61,043 bases of DNA, taken from contig DATLUQ010000012.1 in the NCBI GenBank assembly GCA_035533015.1, positions 1 to 61,043 of the forward strand, read 5' to 3'. This stretch comes from Gemmatimonadaceae bacterium (GTDB taxonomy: Bacteria; Gemmatimonadota; Gemmatimonadetes; Gemmatimonadales; Gemmatimonadaceae). The notes below the pieces were generated by a model that had not been told where the DNA came from, made no database searches, and saw only the letters and a program-made list of their open reading frames with translations. Position numbers and translations under genes: made by a program. Positions 53,421 to 60,346 of the stretch are shown one piece after another; positions within the stretch are counted from its first letter, which is position 1; every line of letters starts with the position of its first letter.

Positions 53421-53530
53421 CGGGGCTCGCTGGAAAGGTCCAAGGGTGGGTGAGACGTCCGCCGGCAAACATGCCTGCCGAACCGGGAACGGTCCAGTCA
53501 GCCGCTCGGATGGCCGCCGTGCCGGGGCGC

Positions 53531-53556
53531 GTGGCCACCACGCCGTGGTGCGCCAC
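53531..53556. other. Imperfect hairpin upstream of penicillin acylase and FecR-like gene
   Basis: GTGGC-CACCAC, then GCC, then GTGGTG-c-GCCAC: an 11-bp stem with one bulged base and a 3-base loop. It lies in the 282-base gap between the divergent genes. It could be an operator or a leader structure for the minus-strand gene. Confidence 0.35.
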
Positions 53557-53580
53557 GACGCCGAGGACGCGCGATATCAA

Positions 53581-53609
53581 GCCAAGGGAAAGCGTCGGAA
53601 TTCCCTGGC
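53581..53609. other. Second imperfect hairpin in the same gap
   Basis: GCCA-a-GGGAA (53581-53590) and TTCCC-TGGC (53601-53609), one bulged A, 10-base loop. The right arm is also part of a GGAATTCC palindrome. Role unknown; it may be an operator in front of the FecR-like gene. Confidence 0.35.
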
Positions 53610-53624
53610 CATGCCCGAGAGCTG

Positions 53625-53694
53625 AACGTTCCTGCCAACTGAGACTTCCGCCGACTGGGTCAGTCGGGCATAGTTATCCAGACAAACGTTCCTG
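53625..53694 (+). repeat. Two direct copies of AACGTTCCTG, 60 bases apart
   Basis: AACGTTCCTG occurs at 53625-53634 and again at 53685-53694, the second ending in the GGAGG ribosome-binding site of the FecR-like gene. The spacing is close to whole turns of the helix. They may be binding sites for one regulator, or the trace of a small duplication. Confidence 0.5.
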
Positions 53695-53702
53695 GAGGTT
53701 CC

Positions 53703-54974
53703 ATGCCTGCAGTCCCGCCGCCGTCCGGCCCGGCGCCATCCGCCGGGCCACCCCTTCCTGACGAACGCGCGCTCGAGCGGGTGTTCCGCTCGCATTTTTC
53801 GGCCCTCATCGCAGAGGCCAAGAAACATCTCAAGGACTCCCCAGCGGCCGCGCCCCATGTGGTCGAAGGGCTCTTTCTCGGCGCTTGGGCTGGACGCGAG
53901 GAGTTCAAGACCGCCCAACAGCTCGAAGACTTCCTGCACGGCGAGGTGGCCCACGCGGCCGCGCGCGAATTGAGCCGCCGGGCCAGCGCCCATCACTTTG
54001 GCGGCTCGGGATCGCACGGCGGCGGCCACGCCGAGAAGGCGGCCAGCGTCGACGAGTCGTGGCAGCGTATTCACCGCACACTCCACCCCGATTCAAAAGC
54101 GGCCGCCGGCGCCATCGCCGCACATTCCAGACGGGATGCCGCCAGCCACGTGGCCGGCCTCGCCAAGCGTCGCTCGTACGTAGTGCCGATCACGATCGGC
54201 GTGATCGCGATCGCCGCTGCAAGTGGGGCGGCATGGTGGCTCAACCGGGCAGGGCGCGAGGGCGCCATCGTCGCCTCCCTCAACTCGCCCGGTGCACGCC
54301 CCCACCAGACGGGGCCCGGCCAGTTCGCCATCGTCAATCTGGACGACGGCTCCAAGATCATGCTCGCCCCGCAGTCCAAGCTCGTCGTGCCCGAGCACTT
54401 CGGGAACGACCTTCGGGTCGTGAGCCTTCAGGGCGCGGCAACGATCGACGTCGCCCCCGGGATGTCGGCCCCATTCGAGTTGCGGGCCGACAACGCGGTG
54501 ATCGACGTGCCCGGCACCAGCTTCGTGGTGCGCGCCGATACGTCCGATACAGCCATGGTCGTGTTCGTGAAGAACGGCAGCGCCACCGTACGCGTGGGTC
54601 AAGACACGAAGGACCTGCATCCCATCGCGTCCGGCGCCGCGCTGCGCATCACCGCGGGCGGCCAGGTGGCCGCGCCCACCCCCGACCAGCTCGCCGAGGC
54701 CACGTCGTGGACCGACAGCACGGTGACCATCGCGCACGAGTCGCTGGAACAGGCGCTGGCCGAATTGCGTCGCTGGTACGGCACGCACATCGTGGTGCTC
54801 GACAGCTCTCTGCTCACGCGCGACATCTCCATCCAGGCGCCGACCACCTCGTCCATGGCGGCCATCAACGCGATCGAGAAGAGCGGGAACGTCAAGTTCG
54901 AATACGAAGGGGAAACGATGGTGTTCCGGGACGCGACGCCCGCGCCCACGCCCAAGAAGCCGAAAAAGAAATAG
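53703..54974 (+). CDS. FecR-like membrane sensor with N-terminal sigma-region-2-like domain
   Basis: 423 residues. ATG at 53703 with GGAGG 5 bases upstream. Residues about 20-95 read like ECF sigma region 2 (ALERVFRSHFSALIAEAKKHLKD, then VVEGLFLGAW, then LEDFLHGEVAHAAARELSRR), but the usual acidic AEDxxQ block is PHVVEG. A Gly/His linker (97-110) and a DESW helix follow, as in FecR anti-sigma proteins. One membrane span lies at about 158-180, then a FecR beta domain (205-305) and an STN/DUF4974-like domain (340-410) ending in a Lys-rich tail. There is no sigma region 4 and no separate sigma gene nearby. Confidence 0.78.
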   Translation: MPAVPPPSGPAPSAGPPLPDERALERVFRSHFSALIAEAKKHLKDSPAAAPHVVEGLFLGAWAGREEFKTAQQLEDFLHGEVAHAAARELSRRASAHHFGGSGSHGGGHAEKAASVDESWQRIHRTLHPDSKAAAGAIAAHSRRDAASHVAGLAKRRSYVVPITIGVIAIAAASGAAWWLNRAGREGAIVASLNSPGARPHQTGPGQFAIVNLDDGSKIMLAPQSKLVVPEHFGNDLRVVSLQGAATIDVAPGMSAPFELRADNAVIDVPGTSFVVRADTSDTAMVVFVKNGSATVRVGQDTKDLHPIASGAALRITAGGQVAAPTPDQLAEATSWTDSTVTIAHESLEQALAELRRWYGTHIVVLDSSLLTRDISIQAPTTSSMAAINAIEKSGNVKFEYEGETMVFRDATPAPTPKKPKKK

Positions 54975-55003
54975 GCGTCGTGTCCCGTTGAGGGCGAGGG
55001 GGA

Positions 55004-55031
55004 GGGGAGCGGGGGTTACCCTCCGCTCCCC
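55004..55031. terminator. Strong hairpin terminator between convergent genes
   Basis: GGGGAGCGG (55004-55012) pairs with CCGCTCCCC (55023-55031), and an inner GGG-TTA-CCC extends it to about 12 bp with one bulged T and a TTA loop. It sits 30 bases after the FecR-like stop; the loop holds the stop codon of the convergent AHSA1 pseudogene. It can act in both directions. No U-tract. Confidence 0.55.
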
Positions 55032-55404
55032 TTCGTCAGCAGGCGAGCGAGCTTCACGAAACTGCCGCCCCAGCCTTCCTCCATCCTCATCTTGCGGAAC
55101 GCGCGGGCGTCGGCGGCCGAGACGAAGCGCGTGCTGATCGTGAGGCGCGTCTTCCCCGCCAACTCCTCGAAGATCACGGTGACCACGCTGTCGTCCACCG
55201 GCGTGCCCTTCGGCATCCCGCGCAACTCGTTGAGGGTATCGGTCCACGCTTCGGGCTGCCCCGACAGGTCCGTCGTGTACACGATGCGCTCCGGGTTCAC
55301 GCCTGCCACACCAGGCGGCGCGGCGCGTCGAACTCGCGCGTGATGACCACGTCCCGGTCGGACGCCGCCTGATCGGCGCGATTTCCACTACTTCTTTCTG
55401 CCAT
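55016..55404 (-). pseudogene. AHSA1/SRPBCC protein gene broken by an internal deletion
   Basis: From ATG 55404 the frame encodes a normal SRPBCC start (DRDVVITREFDAPRRLVWQA) and then meets TGA at 55297-55299. The second half of the same family continues in another frame (NPERIVYTTDLSG, then GKTRLTISTRFVSAADARAF and MRMEEGWGGSFVKLARLL) to 55016. The family's middle, about 50 residues from WTDPE to the conserved WGP/RPGG region, is absent. So an internal deletion with a frameshift is the best reading, not a sequencing slip of one base. The start overlaps the arsR-like end by 17 bases. A 97-residue product from GTG 55309 is possible but would lack half the fold. Confidence 0.75.
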
Positions 55405-55744
55405 GCGAAGCCTCCTTGGACTTGGCGCTCTGCAGATAGTCGTCCAGCCGGTCGAGGCGCCGCTCCCACAGCCGGCGGTACTGGCCCACCCAGTTGGCCA
55501 CGTCGCGCAGCGGCGCGGCGTCGAGACGGCAAGGCCGCCACTGGGCCTCCCGCCCGCGCGTGATGAGCCCAGCGCGTTCCAGCACCTTGAGGTGTTTGGA
55601 GACCGCCGGCAGGCTCATCTCGAATGGACCAGCCAACTCGGTGACCGTGGCCTCGCCTCTGGACAGCCGCGACAGGATGGCCCGCCGCGTGGGATCGGCG
55701 AGTGCGGCAAGCGTGGCGCTCAGGTTGTCGACGGCGGTGACCAT
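55388..55744 (-). CDS. ArsR/SmtB family winged-helix repressor
   Basis: 118 residues. LSATLAALADPTRRAILSRLSRGEATVTELAG opens the fold, and the recognition helix is MSLPAVSKHLKVLERAGLITRGR. The usual metal-binding Cys pair is absent (only one Cys, in WRPCRL), so it belongs to the non-metal branch usually paired with an AHSA1/SRPBCC gene. Here that partner is broken by deletion, leaving the regulator possibly without its target. The C-terminus is Lys/Arg-rich. Confidence 0.92.
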   Translation of the reverse strand: MVTAVDNLSATLAALADPTRRAILSRLSRGEATVTELAGPFEMSLPAVSKHLKVLERAGLITRGREAQWRPCRLDAAPLRDVANWVGQYRRLWERRLDRLDDYLQSAKSKEASHGRKK

Positions 55745-55760
55745 TCTGGTGAACCATCCA

Positions 55761-55785
55761 GTTAAATAACTTATAGGTTAAATAC
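55761..55785 (-). promoter_or_regulatory. AT-rich promoter/operator region of the ArsR-like gene
   Basis: A very AT-rich patch in GC-rich DNA. On the minus strand it contains TATAAG (55770-55775) as a -10 and the near-palindrome GTTA-TT-TAAC (55761-55770). TTAAATA is repeated directly at 55762 and 55778. It lies 17-41 bases before the start codon, where an ArsR-type autorepressor would bind. Confidence 0.45.
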
Positions 55786-55950
55786 AACCGGATTCCCACC
55801 CTGTCAAGGCGCCGTTGGGCGGCCGTGGGGACCCCATCGACCGCCTGGACGGGGACGCCCTGCCGGACGGCTCGGCGGGACGCCGGAGGATCGACAACGC
55901 CACCGGCGGCTGATATTCTGTCCGCCGGCGGATCAACGACGGAGGCGGTC

Positions 55951-57066
55951 ATGAGCGGGGTACGGGTGCTCGTCGGTACAAGAAAGGGTGCGTTCATTCT
56001 GACGTCCGACGGCAAGCGCAAGAACTGGAAGGTCGACGGCCCGCACTTCGCGGGGTGGGAGATGTACCACCTCAAGGGATCGCCGGTGAATCCCGACCGC
56101 ATCTACGCCTCGCAGTCCAGCAGCTGGTTCGGCCAGCAGATCCAGCGCTCCGACGACGGCGGCAAGACGTGGGACGCGGTGGACAACAAGTTCGTGTACG
56201 ACGGCATCACCGGCACGCACCAGTGGTACGACGGCACGGCGCACCCGTGGGAATTCAAGCGCGTCTGGCACCTCGAGCCCTCGCTCGCCGATCCCGAGAC
56301 CGTGTACGCCGGCGTCGAGGATGCGGCGATGTTCCGCTCCACCGACGGCGGCAAGTCATGGCGCGAACTGTCGGCCCTGCGCGGCCACGGCACCGGACCC
56401 AAGTGGCAGCCCGGCGCGGGGGGCATGTGCCTGCACACGATCCTCATCGATCCCACCAATCCGCGGCGCATCTTCATCGCCATCTCCGCGGCCGGCGCCT
56501 TCCGCACGGACGACGGCGGCGAGACCTGGAAGCCCATCAACCAGGGGCTGCGTTCCACCTACATCCCCGATCCCACCGCCGAGGTGGGGCACTGCGTGCA
56601 CCGCATCGCGCTGCACGGGTCGCGGCCCAACACGCTGTTCATGCAGAAGCACTGGGACGTGATGCGCAGCGACGACGCCGGCGAGTCGTGGCGCGAGGTG
56701 AGCGGCAACCTGCCTACCGACTTCGGGTTCGTGGTCGACGTCCACGCGCACGAGCCGGAAACCGTGTACGTGCTCCCCATCAAGAGCGACGGCGAGCACT
56801 TCGTGCCCGAGGGCAAGCTGCGCGTGTACCGCAGCCGCACGGGCGGCAACGAGTGGGAGCCGCTCACCAAGGGGCTGCCGCAGGAGAACTGCTACGTGAA
56901 CGTGCTGCGCGACGCGATGGCGGTGGACCGCCTGGACGAATGCGGCGTGTACTTCGGCACCACGGGCGGGCAGGTGTACGCATCGGCCGACGCCGGCGAC
57001 AGCTGGAATGCGATCGTCCGCGATCTGCCGGCGGTGCTGTCGGTGGAGGTGCAGACGCTCTCATGA
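55951..57066 (+). CDS. BNR-repeat beta-propeller protein (WD40/YVTN/BNR-like)
   Basis: 371 residues. ATG at 55951 with GGAGG 6 bases upstream; the open frame upstream is not protein-like. No signal peptide, so it is cytoplasmic. Asp-box motifs recur: [48 protein letters not shown], about one per blade. It opens [21 protein letters not shown]. This group is often labelled exo-alpha-sialidase, but I see no complete sialidase active site. Its stop overlaps the MoaD-like start by ATGA, implying coupled translation and joint function. Confidence 0.87.
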   Translation: MSGVRVLVGTRKGAFILTSDGKRKNWKVDGPHFAGWEMYHLKGSPVNPDRIYASQSSSWFGQQIQRSDDGGKTWDAVDNKFVYDGITGTHQWYDGTAHPWEFKRVWHLEPSLADPETVYAGVEDAAMFRSTDGGKSWRELSALRGHGTGPKWQPGAGGMCLHTILIDPTNPRRIFIAISAAGAFRTDDGGETWKPINQGLRSTYIPDPTAEVGHCVHRIALHGSRPNTLFMQKHWDVMRSDDAGESWREVSGNLPTDFGFVVDVHAHEPETVYVLPIKSDGEHFVPEGKLRVYRSRTGGNEWEPLTKGLPQENCYVNVLRDAMAVDRLDECGVYFGTTGGQVYASADAGDSWNAIVRDLPAVLSVEVQTLS

Positions 57067-57362
57067 TCCGCGTGGTGTTGCCGGCGCCGCTCTACCGCCT
57101 GGCCCAACTGCCGGGCGGAGAGCTGGCGTTCGATGTCGCGGGCCCGGCCACGCAGCGGTCGGTGCTCGACGCGGTGGAGCTGCGCTATCCGGTGCTGCGC
57201 GGCGCCATCCGCGATCACGTCACGCAGCAGCGCCGGCCGTTCGTGCGCTTCTTTGCCTGCGAACAGGATCTGTCGCACGAGTCGCCCGACGCGCCGCTGC
57301 CCAACGCCGTGGCCGAGGGGCGGGAGCCGTATCTCGTGGTGGGGGCGATCGCGGGCGGGTAG
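57063..57362 (+). CDS. MoaD/ThiS-like ubiquitin-fold protein ending in Gly-Gly
   Basis: 99 residues, ATG at 57063 overlapping the previous stop. Beta-grasp layout: [24 protein letters not shown] at the start, [19 protein letters not shown] as the helix, and a C-terminus of LVVGAIAGG. The terminal Gly-Gly is the activation site of MoaD/ThiS/Urm1-type sulfur carriers. No MoeB/ThiF-type E1 and no molybdopterin or thiamine gene is in the window. A sulfur-carrier or conjugation role tied to the propeller is inferred from gene coupling. Confidence 0.82.
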   Translation: MIRVVLPAPLYRLAQLPGGELAFDVAGPATQRSVLDAVELRYPVLRGAIRDHVTQQRRPFVRFFACEQDLSHESPDAPLPNAVAEGREPYLVVGAIAGG

Positions 57363-57381
57363 GCCCGCCGGCAGATCGCCC

Positions 57382-57415
57382 TTGACACCTAGGTGTACTA
57401 TGTCACATAGTACAC
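57382..57415 (+). promoter_or_regulatory. Promoter and 23-bp perfect operator of the GntR/ABC module
   Basis: TTGACA (57382-57387), an 18-base spacer and CATAGT (57406-57411) form a promoter. Covering the spacer and -10 is a perfect palindrome: GTGTACTATGT, a central C, ACATAGTACAC (57393-57415). The GTG start codon follows at 57417. A dimeric GntR-type autorepressor bound there would block RNA polymerase. Confidence 0.75.
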
Positions 57416-57416
57416 A

Positions 57417-57818
57417 GTGCTTCCGTTCAGCGTCACCCTCAAGCCGGGCGAATCGCCCTACCGCCAGACCGTCTACGCGGCCACGCGGGCGATCGTCGCC
57501 GGCGAACTCGCGCCCGGCAGTGCCTTCCCCTCCGTTCGCGAGTTGAGCCAGGCGCTGAAGGTCAATCCCAACACGGCGCAGAAGGTGATCGCCGAGTTGG
57601 TGCGCGATGGGCTGCTGGAGGTTCGCCCGGGTATCGGGACCGTGGTCACCACGGGACGGCGCGCGTCAGCCGCGGAGCGACGGGCGTTGCTCGCCCATCC
57701 GGTGGAGCAGCTGGCCGTCGAGGCCAGGCGACTGGGGCTCACCCGAGACGAACTGCTCGAGGCGCTCGGCAAGCGATGGAGCGACCTCTTTGGAGGCGAC
57801 GGCGATGGCGCACGCTGA
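57417..57818 (+). CDS. GntR family regulator (YtrA-like)
   Basis: 133 residues, GTG start at 57417, about where transcription should begin, so the mRNA is probably leaderless. Winged helix: YAATRAIVAGELAPGSAFPSVRELSQALKVNPNTAQKVIAELVRDGLLEVRPGIGTVV. The short helical C-terminus (about residues 75-120) is the YtrA-type dimerisation region rather than a ligand domain. YtrA-type repressors usually control the ABC transporter next to them, here the two genes downstream. Spacing to the ATPase is 39 bases. Confidence 0.93.
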   Translation: MLPFSVTLKPGESPYRQTVYAATRAIVAGELAPGSAFPSVRELSQALKVNPNTAQKVIAELVRDGLLEVRPGIGTVVTTGRRASAAERRALLAHPVEQLAVEARRLGLTRDELLEALGKRWSDLFGGDGDGAR

Positions 57819-57857
57819 ACGTCGAACCACCGGAAGGACCCGCACCGGAGTGATGCC

Positions 57858-58778
57858 ATGCCAATGATCGAAGTCACAGGGGTGTCCTACGACTACGGGC
57901 GCGTCCGAGCGCTGGACGGCCTCGACCTCGGCGTTCCCGAAGGGGCGTTGTACGCCCTGGTCGGCCCCAACGGCGCCGGCAAGACGACGCTGATGCAACT
58001 CCTCATGGGACTGCGCCGACCGCAGGCCGGGCGCGCCATGGTGGACGGCCTTGACACCATGGTATTCGCCGCCCGCGATCGCGCGCGCATCACGTACGTC
58101 GCCGAGGGACAGCAGCTGCCGGAGTGGATGCGGCTCGACCAGCTCGACGCATATCTGGCGCCGCTCTATCCGACTTGGGACGCGGCGCTCGCGGCCGAGC
58201 TGGCAGCGCGGTTCCGGCTCGATCCGACCCGGCCGATCCGGACCTTCTCGCGCGGGCAGCGCATGAAGGCGGCGCTGCGCTGCGCGCTCGCGCCCCGCCC
58301 GAAGGTCGTGCTCATGGACGAACCGTTCTCCGGCATGGACGCGCTGGTGAAGGACGAGCTGGTGGGCGGGCTGCTCGAATCGGCGCGGTCGGAAGGATGG
58401 ACGATCCTCCTCTCGTCGCACGACATCAGCGAACTGGAAATGCTCGCCGACTGGGCGGGGTTCATGGCCGAGGGCCGCATGCTGTTCTCGGAATCGATGG
58501 AGTCGCTGCTCACACGCATGAAGCGCGTCGATGTGGTGGGGGCCACCACTGCGCCGTCGGGCGGCGCACTGCCCCGGGAGTGGACGTCGGTGGAGCGGGC
58601 CGGCGGCCACGTGACGTTCATGGTGACGCAGGGCGGCGACGGACTCGAGGCGCGGGCGCTGGCGCCGCTCTTCCCCGGCGCCACGCGCATCGACGTGCGG
58701 CGCCCCACGCTGCGCGAGGTGTTCATCGCACTGGCAAAGGAAACGGCCGCGACCGGCCGCACGGAAGTGACCATATGA
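57858..58778 (+). CDS. ABC transporter ATP-binding protein
   Basis: 306 residues. Walker A GPNGAGKT (36-43), signature FSRGQ (130-134, in place of LSGGQ, as in the Ytr/multidrug branch), Walker B KVVLMDEP (149-156), and switch His188. A C-terminal extension of about 80 residues (EWTSVERAGGHVTFMV and on) resembles the small domain of bacitracin- and Ytr-type exporters' ATPases. ATG at 57858; its stop overlaps the permease start as ATGA. Probably exports or protects against a cell-envelope compound. Confidence 0.93.
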   Translation: MPMIEVTGVSYDYGRVRALDGLDLGVPEGALYALVGPNGAGKTTLMQLLMGLRRPQAGRAMVDGLDTMVFAARDRARITYVAEGQQLPEWMRLDQLDAYLAPLYPTWDAALAAELAARFRLDPTRPIRTFSRGQRMKAALRCALAPRPKVVLMDEPFSGMDALVKDELVGGLLESARSEGWTILLSSHDISELEMLADWAGFMAEGRMLFSESMESLLTRMKRVDVVGATTAPSGGALPREWTSVERAGGHVTFMVTQGGDGLEARALAPLFPGATRIDVRRPTLREVFIALAKETAATGRTEVTI

Positions 58779-60346
58779 ACTGGCCGCAGCAGGTGTGGCA
58801 CCTGCTCTCCAAGGACATCCGGCAGGCGCGCGGGTATCTCGCGGCCTGGGCCGCGGCCACCGTCCTTGCTGGAATCGTCGGGATGGGACCCATCGTGCCG
58901 TCGTTCGCGACGCTCGACGTGCTCGCGGGTGTCGTCTTCGTACTCGGCGTACTCGCCCTAGCCGGAATCGTGCAGAGCGACTCGCCCACGAGAGTGGGGA
59001 GTTACTGGTCGACGCTCCCGCTATCGCCGACGGCCGTCTTGGCGGCCAAGCTGCTCCTGACCCTTGCGATCGTGCTTCTCCCGACGATCGTCGCGTTCCT
59101 CGTGTTCGGAAGCCTCGGGGTTCCGGCAGGTGCGGCGGCGGCGCCGATCCTGCTGGCGGCGGCGGGCTGCGGGCTCTTCCTCCTGGCGCTGTTCGTGATT
59201 GCCGCACTGACCACTGGGCTGCGGGATTTCTTCCTGGTCATCCTGCTCATTCCTGTCGCCGTGCTGCTGCTTCCCCAGGCGTTCGAGTGGATGACACACG
59301 TCCAACTCGACCCCGACCAGATGGCCCCCGGCGTGCCAGTTACGGTCGCGCTGCTCGCTGGAGCGGGCGTGCTCCTGCTGCTCGCCGACGTCTATCGGCG
59401 GCGCGATCTGCGCCGGGCGATCTGGCTGCCTGGGCTCTACCTTGCGTCGACAGCGATGGTTGCACCGTTCATGCACTCCACCGGGATGATCGCAGGGCCG
59501 CCGATGCCGCCCCACCCTGTTCTCCAATTCCACATGGCGCCGGACACCACCGCGGGTTCCCTCACGCCGTACCGCGCGAACATGTCGGTTTCGGTCGACG
59601 GCGCTCCGGCGGATCTCCGCGTGCAACTCATGGCCGAAGCCTCGGTGCTCCATCTGCGCGACGGCCGCACCATCCAGATGGGCCGACGCCCGCAGCTGAT
59701 AACGGCGCACCGCGCCACCATCGCGGCGTTCGAAGGACTGCAGTGGCCGTACGCCAGCCCGGAACACGACGCGATCTTCGCGCTCGCGCCCGACCCACGG
59801 GCACCGGCACCTCAGCCAGGCGCGGTCGCGAGCGTCGAGGTGTTCGCCGAGGTCCGCCTGGCGCGGCTGGTACCGCTCGGCGCGATCGCGCTCGCGCCTG
59901 GGGGCACCTTCCGGGCGGCCGGCGGCCGGGTGCGCCTCATGGGGTTCTCCCACAGGAACGGCTCCGTCCTCGTCACGACGCGCGTGCTGACGGCGAATGG
60001 CAGCCCGGAATTCGATCTCGACACACCGTTCAACATCTACGGCGATTTGAATCTGTCGCTCATCAATGAGAGTCGGCATGAGGCGATGGCGCTGTCCCCG
60101 GCGGGCTTTTTCGGTGGTGACGTCTGGCTCGTGATGCCGGGGGTCCGGGGGCGCGATTACGACGTCAAGTTCGCCACGAAACAGGCCGACTTCGGCGGAT
60201 CTGCGCCGACCCCGAACGATGAATGGTATGCCGGAGCAGACGTACAACTCGCCACGTGGGTCCCACAGCCGGGCTACTACCAGGTCCACCTCATATACAC
60301 TTCCCCAACCGACAAGCACGCTGCAACTTCCCGGGGTGTCCACTGA
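58775..60346 (+). CDS. ABC transporter permease with extracytoplasmic C-terminal domain
   Basis: 523 residues. The first 245 residues hold about seven hydrophobic spans (for example VLAAKLLLTLAIVLLPTIVAFLVF and FFLVILLIPVAVLLLP, given in part). The remaining 280 residues have no membrane segment and read as beta-sandwich repeats (SVSVDGAPADLRVQL, VEVFAEVRLARLVPLG, GYYQVHLIYTSP). A soluble domain this large is not normal for YtrC/D-type permeases. It presumably works with the ATPase, whose stop it overlaps. Confidence 0.82.
   Translation: MNWPQQVWHLLSKDIRQARGYLAAWAAATVLAGIVGMGPIVPSFATLDVLAGVVFVLGVLALAGIVQSDSPTRVGSYWSTLPLSPTAVLAAKLLLTLAIVLLPTIVAFLVFGSLGVPAGAAAAPILLAAAGCGLFLLALFVIAALTTGLRDFFLVILLIPVAVLLLPQAFEWMTHVQLDPDQMAPGVPVTVALLAGAGVLLLLADVYRRRDLRRAIWLPGLYLASTAMVAPFMHSTGMIAGPPMPPHPVLQFHMAPDTTAGSLTPYRANMSVSVDGAPADLRVQLMAEASVLHLRDGRTIQMGRRPQLITAHRATIAAFEGLQWPYASPEHDAIFALAPDPRAPAPQPGAVASVEVFAEVRLARLVPLGAIALAPGGTFRAAGGRVRLMGFSHRNGSVLVTTRVLTANGSPEFDLDTPFNIYGDLNLSLINESRHEAMALSPAGFFGGDVWLVMPGVRGRDYDVKFATKQADFGGSAPTPNDEWYAGADVQLATWVPQPGYYQVHLIYTSPTDKHAATSRGVH

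Noticed and set aside
55951-57066. BNR propeller as a true sialidase
   Set aside because: Asp boxes are structural and occur in many propellers; the catalytic Arg triad, Tyr and Asp are not evident, and there is no signal peptide.
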